Source: Paenibacillus antibioticophila (GTDB lineage Bacteria > Bacillota > Bacilli > Paenibacillales > Paenibacillaceae). Taken from it: DNA of 64,000 bases. Below the pieces are notes generated by a model. The model was not told the DNA's origin. It worked only from the letters and a program-made list of their open reading frames with translations, and did no database searches. Each line of letters starts with the position of its first letter. Positions within the stretch are counted from its first letter, which is position 1. The DNA lies in the NCBI RefSeq assembly GCF_000455265.1, contig NZ_HG005141.1, positions 330,815-394,814 of the forward strand, given 5' to 3'. Position numbers and translations under genes: made by a program. This document shows positions 44,666 to 52,940 of the stretch, piece by piece.

Positions 44666-44723
44666 TTGACATTTCTTTGTCATTACAATAATATGAAGTT
44701 TACTTCATGTGAAGTGGACTTCA
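44666..44723 (+). promoter_or_regulatory. Consensus promoter with tandem operators of the XRE module
   Basis: TTGACA (44666-44671), 17-bp spacer, TAATAT (44689-44694). Two palindromes follow at once: ATGAAGT-TT-ACTTCAT (44693-44708) and TGAAGT-GG-ACTTCA (44710-44723), with centres 16 bp apart. They cover the transcription start, as expected for autorepression by the XRE protein. Confidence 0.8.
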
Positions 44724-44741
44724 TGTTTATGGAGGGGAATT

Positions 44742-44972
44742 ATGAGAACAAGGGTAAAAGAATTAAGGACTAAGGCTAATTTGACCCAGCAACAGTTGGC
44801 CGACTTAGTTTATGTTTCATCAAGAACCATCATTTCAATTGAAAAAGAACAATACAGCCCTTCCCTTATGCTGGCATATCGAATGGCAGAGGTGTTAGGC
44901 ACAACGGTGGAGGATTTATGCTGTCTCAAAGCAAATAAAGAATTGGAGGATCAGCAGCGTGAAGATTTATAA
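44742..44972 (+). CDS. Small XRE-family transcriptional regulator
   Basis: A 76-residue Cro/CI-type HTH protein: RVKELRTKANLTQQQLADLVYVSSRTIISIEKEQYSP, then LAYRMAEVLGTTVEDL. It resembles B. subtilis YgzD-like regulators. The ATG at 44742 has GGAGGGG at 5-6 nt. It overlaps the next gene by 14 bp. It probably represses this operon through the palindromes at 44693-44723. The region is far more AT-rich than its neighbours, which hints at recent acquisition. Confidence 0.9.
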   Translation: MRTRVKELRTKANLTQQQLADLVYVSSRTIISIEKEQYSPSLMLAYRMAEVLGTTVEDLCCLKANKELEDQQREDL

Positions 44973-45390
44973 TAAAAAGGGATTAGTCGTTGGAATCATA
45001 TTTACAGCATTTGGTGTCTTTAACTTCATCTTTAATATCATTTCGCCAGAGGAGTTCTTACCGAAACAGGTCAAAGATATGACCTTTGCTATGTTGTCTA
45101 TCCTGATAGGAATTGGCAGTTTTATTCGTGCGTTTTCAAAACAGGCAACAAGAGAAGATCTGATTAAAGATAACGATGAGAGAAACAGACTTTTAACACT
45201 TAGAACCAAGTCATTGACACTTAAAATTCTTTATGGGTGTCTTATAGTATCTACAATTGGGGGCGTGGTTGGATACAAACTAACTGCCAACACGGCATGG
45301 ATTCCTGTTTATACAGTGTCAGCAATTTTACTGGGATTTTTAGTTTTGGTCGAATTGATCGTGAGTATCTATTATGAGAGACGGATGTAA
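44959..45390 (+). CDS. Small membrane protein (DUF2178-like) partnered with XRE regulator
   Basis: A 143-residue protein with four predicted helices (about 8-26, 40-57, 84-105, 112-136) and a cytoplasmic loop DLIKDNDERNRLLTLRTKSLTL. The DER(N/T)...L...K loop resembles DUF2178 proteins that often follow small XRE genes. GTG start at 44959 with GGAGG at 9 nt, inside the end of the regulator gene. Function is unknown. Confidence 0.75.
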   Translation: MKIYNKKGLVVGIIFTAFGVFNFIFNIISPEEFLPKQVKDMTFAMLSILIGIGSFIRAFSKQATREDLIKDNDERNRLLTLRTKSLTLKILYGCLIVSTIGGVVGYKLTANTAWIPVYTVSAILLGFLVLVELIVSIYYERRM

Positions 45391-45579
45391 GAGGAAGAAA
45401 AATGATGACGTCACTTCAATTCTCATTACAGAATCCGGGTTTTCGTATGCACTAACAAATAGAAATCCGCTAAAAGCTACGCGCTGGAATTTAGGATAGC
45501 AGCCACGCAAATTTTGACTATAATATGTCTGATCAAAGCAATCACGCATGTATCTTGAACACTCAACTGGTTGAAATCT

Positions 45580-45615
45580 AAAAAAGGCCCGCGCCTCATG
45601 GCGCGAGCCTTTTTC
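45580..45615. terminator. Rho-independent terminator (bidirectional)
   Basis: AAAAAGGCCCGCGCC-TCAT-GGCGCGAGCCTTTTT, between the converging XRE module and rlmN. The 190 bp before it show no gene. Confidence 0.85.
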
Positions 45616-45631
45616 AAATTTAAAATCATTT

Positions 45632-46705
45632 CTAAACAGCCGGGGTCTTCTCCCTCTTAATCTGCTTGCTGCGAAGCTGACCGCAGGCGGCATCGATGTC
45701 GGTGCCATGCTCCAGCCGGATACTGCAGCTCACATTCTGCTTCTTCATCATGTCATAGAAGCCCAGAACAGAATCCTGCTCACTACGCTGGTAATGGCTA
45801 TGCTCGTCAACAGGATTATACGGGATCAAGTTGACGTTCACATACGGTCTGCGGTCACCGACCAGCTCCGCCAGCTCCAGTGCATGCTCACGTTGATCGT
45901 TGATGCCCCTCAGCAAAATATATTCCAGCGTAATCCGTTGATTCGTTTTCTCCAAATAATAATCGATGGCCTGCATCAGCTTCTCAATCGGGATGGCCTT
46001 GTTGATCTTCATAATGCTGGTCCGAAGATCATTGTTCGGCGCATGCAGCGATACGGCCAGATTAACCCGCAGATTCAAATCGGCGAATTCACGGATTTTG
46101 TCTGCCAGGCCGCTGGTCGACACCGTGATATGTCTCGGCCCAATCGCAAGACCCTTCGCATCCATCACCGTCCGCAGGAAGGCGATCAAATGCGTGAAGT
46201 TATCGAACGGTTCACCGATCCCCATCACAACGATGTGACTGACCAGCTCCCCTTCCCCGGCAGCATCCAGGTAGCGCTGCACTTTGAGAATCTGACCGGT
46301 AATCTCTCCAGAGGTTAGGTCCCGACTCTTCTTGAGCAGGCCGCTTGCGCAAAAGCTGCAGCCAATATTGCAGCCGACCTGGGTCGTCACACAGACGGAC
46401 AACCCGAATTTATGGCGCATCAGCACCGTCTCGATCAGGTTGCCGTCCTCCAGACGAAGCAGGAACTTCACCGTGCCGTCTGATGACTCCTGACGGGTGT
46501 GCTCTTCCAGCGTTTGGAGAGAGAAGTGCTCCTTCAGCAGCGCCAGACACTCCGGTCTGACCCCGTCCATCTCTTCAAAGCCGCTGACTCGTTCGCGGTA
46601 GAGCGCTTCCCAGACCGGAAGGGCCCGCGATTTTTTATGACCGCGCTCCTCCAGCCATAGTCGAAGCTGCTCCAATGTCATGCCATATATCGAAGGTTTG
46701 TTCAT
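45632..46705 (-). CDS. rlmN: 23S rRNA (adenine-2503-C2)-methyltransferase RlmN
   Basis: A 357-residue radical SAM enzyme that methylates A2503 of 23S rRNA (and tRNA A37). The cluster motif is CNIGCSFC; the catalytic Cys pair is represented by the C-terminal [10 protein letters not shown] and a Cys in the SAM region. [12 protein letters not shown] and [12 protein letters not shown] follow the RlmN pattern rather than that of Cfr. The ATG at 46705 has GAGG at 9 nt; a TTG 24 nt upstream is less likely. Single gene with a hairpin array upstream. Confidence 0.93.
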   Translation of the reverse strand: MNKPSIYGMTLEQLRLWLEERGHKKSRALPVWEALYRERVSGFEEMDGVRPECLALLKEHFSLQTLEEHTRQESSDGTVKFLLRLEDGNLIETVLMRHKFGLSVCVTTQVGCNIGCSFCASGLLKKSRDLTSGEITGQILKVQRYLDAAGEGELVSHIVVMGIGEPFDNFTHLIAFLRTVMDAKGLAIGPRHITVSTSGLADKIREFADLNLRVNLAVSLHAPNNDLRTSIMKINKAIPIEKLMQAIDYYLEKTNQRITLEYILLRGINDQREHALELAELVGDRRPYVNVNLIPYNPVDEHSHYQRSEQDSVLGFYDMMKKQNVSCSIRLEHGTDIDAACGQLRSKQIKREKTPAV

Positions 46706-46814
46706 ATGCAGATGCCTCTTTCTATTCAATAACTAATATAAGTGCCGTAACACTTTAATAGATCCGTTAATAGACCTGGCGAGCCGTAACTCATTATCCA
46801 GGGCGGATGATCAA

Positions 46815-46991
46815 TTTATACGGAAAATCGTACAAAATACCCGGCGTCCCCTTCTGTAAGCTACTTTTGTACGGAAAATCGCACAAATCACTCAGAGGGA
46901 GCGACCTGACACTCTCTTTTGTACGAATAATCCTACAAATGCTCACGGAAACCGTCTCAACGCACCATTTTTATACGAAAAACCGCATAAA
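46815..46991. repeat. Array of four phased 22-bp hairpins
   Basis: Cores start at 46815, 46866, 46918 and 46970 (51, 52, 52 bp apart). Each is an 8-nt arm, 6-nt loop, 8-nt arm: TTTRTACG / GAAAAT-like / CGYAYAAA, with one mismatch per stem. The 29-30 bp between cores share no similarity. It lies in the rlmN to BI-1 intergenic region. Confidence 0.85.
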
Positions 46992-47071
46992 GCCGGTATT
47001 CCATTTGATCGCCAACCCTTGCTATAGCGGTGATCTGTACTATTGTCCCAAATTTTGAATATGAACACAAG

Positions 47072-47115
47072 CAAAAGAACCTTCCAGCCGCACATCGTGA
47101 GACTTGGAAGGCTCC
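47072..47115 (-). terminator. Terminator of the BI-1/YccA gene
   Basis: Read leftward, GCCTTCCAAG pairs with CTGGAAGGTT, followed by TCTTTT. It lies 23 bp past the stop. Confidence 0.7.
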
Positions 47116-47137
47116 TTCTGACTTTTATCTATATTCA

Positions 47138-47884
47138 CTAGTCTCGGCTGGACAGCTTCGCCAGCAGACGCAGCATTTCAAGATACAGCCACACCAGCGT
47201 GACCATCAGACCAAATGCGCCGTACCACTCCATATACTTCGGTGCGCCTTGCTCTGCTCCGTTCTCAATGAAGTCAAAGTCAAGCACCAAGTTCAGCGCC
47301 GCTACAATCACGATCACGAGTGAAATGCCGATCCCGATCCAGGACGACTCGTGCAAATAAGGCATCCGGATACCGAAAAAGCTTAGTACGATGCTAATGA
47401 TATACACAAGCGCAATCCCGCCGGTAGCGGCAAACACGCCCAGCTTGAAATTTTCCGTAGCTTTAATTAAACGGGTCTTGTAAGCAAACAGCAAGGCAAG
47501 AAATACGCCCATGGTCAAAAGCACCGCTTGCAAAGTGATGCCGCCGGTTCTCATTTCAAATTGTGCCGAGATCGCCCCAATGAACATCCCTTCGGCAATA
47601 GCATAGAGAGGTACTAAAACCGGCGCTGCCTTAGGCTTGAAGCTCGTAATCAGCGCCAGCACGAATCCGACCAATGCGCCGCCGATCGCCATCGGCAGTA
47701 CGTTGTAACCATCGAAATATAACATCCATGTGCTAAATGCGCTGCCGATCAAAATAATCAAAGTAATAAACGCTTTATTGACCGTGCCGTTAATCGTCAT
47801 GACTTCCATGCCATGATAGATCTCCGGCCGTTCAAAGGTATCGTCCCTTAGGGTAGGGTTTCCACTACGTCCAATCAATGCCAT
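47138..47884 (-). CDS. Bax inhibitor-1/YccA family membrane protein
   Basis: A 248-residue protein. A soluble N-terminus with NPTLRDDTFER is followed by seven predicted helices (NKAFITLIILIGSAFSTWML to MVTLVWLYLEMLRLLAKL). This is typical of the Bax1-I (YccA-like) family of pH-sensitive membrane proteins, possibly calcium-leak channels. It is encoded alone. AGGTG lies close before the ATG. Physiological role in Bacillota is not established. Confidence 0.88.
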   Translation of the reverse strand: MALIGRSGNPTLRDDTFERPEIYHGMEVMTINGTVNKAFITLIILIGSAFSTWMLYFDGYNVLPMAIGGALVGFVLALITSFKPKAAPVLVPLYAIAEGMFIGAISAQFEMRTGGITLQAVLLTMGVFLALLFAYKTRLIKATENFKLGVFAATGGIALVYIISIVLSFFGIRMPYLHESSWIGIGISLVIVIVAALNLVLDFDFIENGAEQGAPKYMEWYGAFGLMVTLVWLYLEMLRLLAKLSSRD

Positions 47885-47929
47885 TCACCTCATATATGTA
47901 TTTTTCTCAGCTTATCACATTTTCCAAAA

Positions 47930-49192
47930 TCATGCATTTGTGTTTTTTGCTCCTTCAGATGCAGGCTTAGGCAATCTCTTCCCCGCCAAATGAGCCCGAT
48001 CCAGCACCGGCTTCTCTATCAAGTAATAAGATAGTGTCGCTGCTAAGTAGGAGGCTGCCAGCACACCCAGCACGATCCACACCCACCGTCCTACCTCCCA
48101 GATGCCAAAATAGTGCATGTCCGCAATCCAGTATTTATTGGCCAAGGTCATAATCAGATTGTGCCAGATATAGAGACCGAAGGAGATTTTGGCCGTATAG
48201 CGAAAAAATCCGTTATCAACAATAGCGGGCAGCCATCTGGAATAGGGTGCTGTCGCCAGAAAGCCGGCAACCAGCAGGGCAAACCAAGGAAACAGATACG
48301 GCTGATGCTGAATGCTCCAGCTAAATTCCGGCTGGTGCCGTGCTGCCCAGATTAGAACTACGGCCCCTAACAGAAACAATCCGCCCAACACATCAAATCC
48401 TCCGCGCTTGCGAAGCGATGCTGTGCGCTCCGTGCTTTGAAGACGGCAGACCACGCCGGAGGCGATAATCCCGATGGCAAAGTGACCGAAGAAGCCAACC
48501 GGATTGTAATTCGGCAGCCAATATTTCGCACCGCCGATCAATCCAAAATCCCAGCTCCTCATATCCGGCTCGGGAGTAAGCAGCATATGAATCAGTTGAT
48601 TGACAGCCAGAAGGACCAGCATCACGCCCACCCAGTATCCCATAGCTCCCTTAAAGGAGCGGCGCTTGCCAAATAGACGGAAAAGACCAAACATACACAA
48701 AGGCAGCAGCAAATAGCTGAACACCTCAAAGCTGATGGACCAGAGCGGTCCGTTAATTTCCGATGGAAAAAAGGTGACGTAATGAAAGCCGGAGGTGAAC
48801 GTAAGTCCTGCCAAGGAACGCAGCCAGAAGCTCTCGGACGGAATACCTAAGATAAGTACTAGAGCAATGCAGAGAATTAGCACGGTGTAATATCCCGGGA
48901 CGATTCTGGTGGCCCTGCGCAGGATATAGTGTTTCATTTGCGGAAAATCCCCCTGCTCCAAATAACCCCGCCAGAACGGAAGCGCAAGCAGATAGCCGCT
49001 GAGCACGAAGAAGACGCTGACCCCGGCATTGCCCATGAGCAGAAAAGACTGGATATCTTGAATCGCTGGAGGTTGGAGATTCATATTCAGTAATTGAGCC
49101 AGATGGTGAAAAATTACGCCCAGGCATGCCACAGCGCGAAGGCCGTCAGCTCCGGCCAAGTGTATCCCGGGTCCGCCAGATGATTGCTTCAA
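47930..49192 (-). CDS. Acyltransferase family 3 (OafA/YrhL-like)
   Basis: A 420-residue integral-membrane acyltransferase with ten or more helices. The conserved start GLRAVACLGVIFHHL holds the likely catalytic His, with FFVLSGYLLALPFWRGYL and RRATRIVPGYYTVLI after it. Such enzymes O-acetylate cell-surface glycans or lipids. TTG start at 49192 with GGAGG at 8 nt. Target unknown; the glycan operon is 15 kb away. Confidence 0.9.
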   Translation of the reverse strand: MKQSSGGPGIHLAGADGLRAVACLGVIFHHLAQLLNMNLQPPAIQDIQSFLLMGNAGVSVFFVLSGYLLALPFWRGYLEQGDFPQMKHYILRRATRIVPGYYTVLILCIALVLILGIPSESFWLRSLAGLTFTSGFHYVTFFPSEINGPLWSISFEVFSYLLLPLCMFGLFRLFGKRRSFKGAMGYWVGVMLVLLAVNQLIHMLLTPEPDMRSWDFGLIGGAKYWLPNYNPVGFFGHFAIGIIASGVVCRLQSTERTASLRKRGGFDVLGGLFLLGAVVLIWAARHQPEFSWSIQHQPYLFPWFALLVAGFLATAPYSRWLPAIVDNGFFRYTAKISFGLYIWHNLIMTLANKYWIADMHYFGIWEVGRWVWIVLGVLAASYLAATLSYYLIEKPVLDRAHLAGKRLPKPASEGAKNTNA

Positions 49193-49357
49193 ATCAGGAT
49201 CCTCCCGTTTTTTCTTTAACTTACCATAGGACCTGACCCGACGCAGTGTACCAATATTCTGTTTTTAGGTTCAAATTTTTAGCTGGAGTCCGATAAATAC
49301 GGATTGACGATTTATTTTGTATAATGGATGGTAATGAATGAGAAAGAAGAGATGTCC

Positions 49358-50212
49358 ATGGCCGTATTCCACTTTAACCCGCAGCGCCCCTACCGCAGCA
49401 ATCCTGACCTCTATCTCCATTATTGGGGACAGGAGCAGTGCGTGCCCGGACACAGCTTCGGTCCAGGCATTAGAGACACGTATAAGATTCACTTTGTTCA
49501 CAGTGGCACAGGTGACTTAACCGCAGGGGGAGCCAGTCACCGCCTGCATGCAGGACAGGCCTTTTTGACCTATCCGCATATTTTGACACATTATGCAGCG
49601 GACGAGCAGGAGCCCTGGCATTATAGCTGGATTGCCTTTTCCGGAGATCAGGTAGAGCACTTGCTCTCCAGAACATGCCTGACACCGGAACACCCTGTCT
49701 TTCCCATGGATGAACATGTCATGCCCGGACTGTTCGGGCGGCTTACTGCAGCGGCTGGGGCTGCCGGAGGGCAGTTGGACCTGCCATTACAGTCCATCCT
49801 GTATGACTTCTTCAGTGTGCTGCTGCGCTGCGCACCGCCTCTCGCCCAACCGCCCGCCCGTTCCAAGCCGAAAAATCCTCATGTGGATCAGGCACTGCAT
49901 TATTTGCATGCCCACTACTGTGAGAATGTCACCATCGGACTGCTGGCCGAGAAGCTTGGGCTTGACCGGAAATACCTGTCCGCCCTATTCAAGCAGACGA
50001 TCGGCTTGCCGCCCCAGAAGTATCTGCTGAATTACCGTATGACGAAGGCGGCCGAGCTGCTCTCCTGGTGCGATTGCAGCATCGGCGAAATTGCCTGCTC
50101 TGTAGGCTATGAAGATCCGCTGCTCTTCTCGCGGATGTTTAAAAGAGTGAAAGGCGTGTCACCCAAGGAGTACCGGAGTCTTCATCAGGAGAAAACAGAC
50201 ATTATGCTATAA
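49358..50212 (+). CDS. AraC-family transcriptional regulator with cupin domain
   Basis: About 284 residues. The N-terminal AraC-type cupin (YKIHFVHSGTGDL, LHAGQAFLTYPHILTHYAADEQEPWHYSWIAFSG) probably binds a sugar. The C-terminal pair of HTH motifs is at about 190-280 (VTIGLLAEKLGLDRKYLSALFK; IGEIACSVGYEDPLLFSRMFKR). Several in-frame ATGs (49328, 49352, 49358) are possible; 49358 is best spaced from GAAGAG. It may regulate the following aldo-keto reductase gene. Confidence 0.88.
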   Translation: MAVFHFNPQRPYRSNPDLYLHYWGQEQCVPGHSFGPGIRDTYKIHFVHSGTGDLTAGGASHRLHAGQAFLTYPHILTHYAADEQEPWHYSWIAFSGDQVEHLLSRTCLTPEHPVFPMDEHVMPGLFGRLTAAAGAAGGQLDLPLQSILYDFFSVLLRCAPPLAQPPARSKPKNPHVDQALHYLHAHYCENVTIGLLAEKLGLDRKYLSALFKQTIGLPPQKYLLNYRMTKAAELLSWCDCSIGEIACSVGYEDPLLFSRMFKRVKGVSPKEYRSLHQEKTDIML

Positions 50213-50333
50213 ACTCCGGTCATACTGACATACGAAGACTGGCAGCATTCCTGTACAATGATAGACGCAGAGAAAAGGAAGACAGCGCTTACGTATTCTG
50301 AATGGAGTCTATATACTTTGAGGAGGTTATTCT

Positions 50334-51323
50334 ATGTATTTGGCGAACGAGCAACGGTATGAGAGCATGAAATATAACCGCAGCGGTAACAGCGGCCTGA
50401 AGCTGCCTGCGATTTCCCTTGGATTATGGCATAATTTCGGAGGGAAGGATACATTGGAGAATTGCAGGGCGATGGTCCGCCGCGCCTTTGATCTCGGAAT
50501 TACCCATTTTGATCTGGCTAACAATTACGGGCCGCCGCCAGGATCCGCAGAGGATACGTTCGGAACCCTGCTGAAGCAGGAGCTGTATCCGTACCGTGAC
50601 GAGATGATCATCTCGACCAAAGCAGGCTATTATATGTGGGCTGGGCCTTATGGCGAATGGGGGTCCAAGAAATATCTGGTATCCAGCCTCGACCAAAGCT
50701 TGAAGCGGATGGGGCTTGATTATGTAGATATCTTCTACCATCACCGCCCAGACCCGAACACCCCGCTCGAGGAGACGATGTCTGCTCTGGATTTGATCGT
50801 GCGCCAGGGCAAGGCCCTGTATGTAGGGCTGTCCAATTACAATCCTGAGCAGACAAAGGAAGCAGCCCGTATTCTGCGTGAGCTGGGAACGCCTTGTCTG
50901 ATTCATCAGCCAAGCTATTCCATGCTTAACCGCTGGATTGAGGATGGACTCCAGGATGTGCTGGATGAGGAAGGCATCGGCTCCATCGTCTTCTCTCCGC
51001 TGCATCAGGGTATCCTGACGGACCGCTACCTGAACGGAATTACGCCTGATTCCCGCGCGGCGAAGCCAACCTCGTTCTTGACCGAGAAGCAGATTACCGA
51101 GGATGTGCTGTCCAAGGTGCGCAAGCTTAATGATCTGGCTGCCGAACGCGGCCAGAAAATGTCCCAGCTAGCACTCGCATGGGTGCTGCGCGGCGGCCGG
51201 GTGACCTCTGCACTGATTGGTGCCAGCAAGGCATCTCAAATCGAGGATGCTGTCGGCGCCCTCGAAGCACCGGAGTTGAGTGCAGAGGAGCTGGCTCGCA
51301 TCGAGGCAATTCTAAAAGGATAA
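50334..51323 (+). CDS. Aldo/keto reductase (YghZ/Gpr-like)
   Basis: A 329-residue NADPH-dependent TIM-barrel reductase. The catalytic tetrad is visible in THFDLANNYG (Asp, Tyr), ISTKAGY (Lys) and YHHRPD (His). The long PPPGSAEDTFG and MWAGPYGEWGSKKYL segments match the L-glyceraldehyde-3-phosphate reductase YghZ group, which detoxifies aldehydes. ATG has GGAGG at 9 nt. A strong terminator follows. Confidence 0.92.
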   Translation: MYLANEQRYESMKYNRSGNSGLKLPAISLGLWHNFGGKDTLENCRAMVRRAFDLGITHFDLANNYGPPPGSAEDTFGTLLKQELYPYRDEMIISTKAGYYMWAGPYGEWGSKKYLVSSLDQSLKRMGLDYVDIFYHHRPDPNTPLEETMSALDLIVRQGKALYVGLSNYNPEQTKEAARILRELGTPCLIHQPSYSMLNRWIEDGLQDVLDEEGIGSIVFSPLHQGILTDRYLNGITPDSRAAKPTSFLTEKQITEDVLSKVRKLNDLAAERGQKMSQLALAWVLRGGRVTSALIGASKASQIEDAVGALEAPELSAEELARIEAILKG

Positions 51324-51351
51324 TTGAATTGAATCGAGTGATATGAAATGG

Positions 51352-51390
51352 ATACCCCTCAGCAGGATCGGCGCTGCTGAGGGGTATTTT
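51352..51390 (+). terminator. Rho-independent terminator
   Basis: ATACCCCTCAGCAG and CTGCTGAGGGGTATTTT form a 14-bp stem after the aldo-keto reductase gene. Confidence 0.88.
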
Positions 51391-51449
51391 GCTTCGATCG
51401 CCCAAGTGGTGCATTATGAAGAGGCTCGCACCCAGACTTGAAGTGAGTC

Positions 51450-51503
51450 TTGACAAATAAAAATTAGCTTCGTATTCTTAAAATGACTGGTGCGTCATTT
51501 TAA
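51450..51503 (+). promoter_or_regulatory. Promoter and TetR operator
   Basis: TTGACA (51450-51455), 17-bp spacer, TATTCT (51473-51478). A perfect inverted repeat TTAAAATGAC-TGGTGC-GTCATTTTAA (51478-51503) starts at the last base of the -10. This fits autorepression by the TetR protein starting at 51526. Confidence 0.82.
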
Positions 51504-51525
51504 ATTACGGAGGAAGGAGAGCAGT

Positions 51526-52203
51526 ATGCCCAAAGTTCCTAAAGACTATGAGGAGAAAATGCGCAATAGTATTTTGGATGCAGCCCTAGAAGTTTGTAAA
51601 ACGAAGCCGGCATATGAAGTTACTATGCGTGACATTATTCGTCAGACCAAGCTGAGTATAGGCAGCGTTTATCGTTATTTTCGTGACATTGACGATGTTT
51701 TTATTAGCTTGACTAATCGCAATCAGAGCGAGTATCGACTATGGGAGAAGTGTGAACCCTTATTTGCGAAAGATATAAGTGTTCGGGATGTGGTGCTAGG
51801 CCTATTTCATGTTTTAGGACAGCATTTAATCGATTCCATACCCGCTGAGGGCAAATTTACGTTTGAAATGAACACCAAATTTTTAACTAATCCCAAGCTA
51901 TATGAGGAGAAAAAAGGGAGCATCACAGAGGTCACCGAGTTTGAGAAGCTAATGCAGAACACGATGCTTTACCTGCAAGAGAAGGTGGAGCAAGGAATTT
52001 TAAAACCGATTATGCCGCTTGAGGACATATTTTCATTTGCGGTCGTGTCCTATGATGGCATGGTGCGTGATCTTGTTTTAGTTAAATGCTACGCTCTACC
52101 CGGTGATGAGAAGGGTATTCCTTTAAATGAAATGGCACTTACTTCGGCGTTGGCACACAGTCTTCTCTATTTGCTGGGAGAGGGGGCGACAAGTTCGCCA
52201 TGA
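51526..52203 (+). CDS. TetR-family transcriptional regulator
   Basis: A 225-residue TetR repressor. The N-terminal HTH reads MRDIIRQTKLSIGSVYRYFRDIDDVF (about 35-60); the larger C-terminal helical domain binds an unknown ligand. GGAAGGAG lies 6 nt before the ATG at 51526. It heads an operon with an ABC ATPase and FtsX-type permease. The three genes are clearly more AT-rich than their flanks, which suggests acquisition as a unit. Confidence 0.9.
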   Translation: MPKVPKDYEEKMRNSILDAALEVCKTKPAYEVTMRDIIRQTKLSIGSVYRYFRDIDDVFISLTNRNQSEYRLWEKCEPLFAKDISVRDVVLGLFHVLGQHLIDSIPAEGKFTFEMNTKFLTNPKLYEEKKGSITEVTEFEKLMQNTMLYLQEKVEQGILKPIMPLEDIFSFAVVSYDGMVRDLVLVKCYALPGDEKGIPLNEMALTSALAHSLLYLLGEGATSSP

Positions 52204-52235
52204 TAACTAAACTATAAAGAGACTGGAGTCGTTGT

Positions 52236-52940
52236 ATGAAACCATTTATCCAAATCAAAAACCTATTGCGAACCTACCAAGTTGGGGAAAATAAAGTAGC
52301 CGCAGTGAATGGCATGGAGTTTGAAATTGAACAAGGTGAGTTCGCTGTTATACTAGGTCCTTCCGGCTCGGGAAAAAGCACATTACTTAATTTGCTGGGC
52401 GGAATGGATCAAGCCACCTCAGGCACCATTCTAATGGATGGTAATAATATTGCGCAGTATTCACTTGAGCAATTAAGCAGTTATCGTCGTAGTGATATTG
52501 GTTTTGTATTCCAGTTCTATAATCTGATTCCTAATTTAACGGCGAAAGAGAATGTAGATCTCTCACGCAAGCTGTGCAAAGACGGCCTGGATAGTATGGA
52601 AATGCTGGAAGCGGTTGGCCTTGCCCAACGCATTCATCATTTCCCGGCGGAATTGTCTGGCGGTGAACAGCAGAGAGTGTCCATTGCAAGAGCATTATGC
52701 AAGAAGCCGAAGCTGCTGCTATGTGACGAGCCAACAGGGGCGCTTGATAGCAGCACTGGAGCATTAATCATGTCCGCCCTATGGGATATCAGCAAAAAAT
52801 ATAATCAGACTGTCATTGTAGTTACACATAATGCTGCAATTGCAGATACGGCTAATAAGGTTATTCGTCTCAAGGATGGTAAGGTCATTGATATACAAAT
52901 CAACGAAAACCCGCTTCCCATGAGTGAGGTGGCCTGGTAA
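52236..52940 (+). CDS. ABC transporter ATPase (MacB/LolD-like)
   Basis: A 234-residue ATPase with Walker A GPSGSGKST, Q-loop FVFQFYNLIPNLTA, signature LSGGEQQRVSIARAL, Walker B LLLCDEPTGALD and H-loop VTHN. This is the type VII (mechanotransmission) class that works with FtsX-domain permeases. Its stop overlaps the permease start (TAATG). Likely regulated by the upstream TetR protein. Confidence 0.93.
   Translation: MKPFIQIKNLLRTYQVGENKVAAVNGMEFEIEQGEFAVILGPSGSGKSTLLNLLGGMDQATSGTILMDGNNIAQYSLEQLSSYRRSDIGFVFQFYNLIPNLTAKENVDLSRKLCKDGLDSMEMLEAVGLAQRIHHFPAELSGGEQQRVSIARALCKKPKLLLCDEPTGALDSSTGALIMSALWDISKKYNQTVIVVTHNAAIADTANKVIRLKDGKVIDIQINENPLPMSEVAW

Noticed and set aside
45632..46705. Cfr-type antibiotic-resistance methyltransferase instead of RlmN
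   Set aside because: GIGEPFDNF, the N-terminal [20 protein letters not shown] and overall pattern fit RlmN; Cfr has a different segment there.
46815..46991. CRISPR array
   Set aside because: Repeat (22) and spacer (29-30) sizes look CRISPR-like, but the repeats differ from each other, occur in both orientations in the sister array, and no cas gene is present.
49304..49325. Promoter TTGACG...TATAAT before the AraC gene
   Set aside because: The two boxes are only 10 bp apart, too close for a sigma-A promoter.
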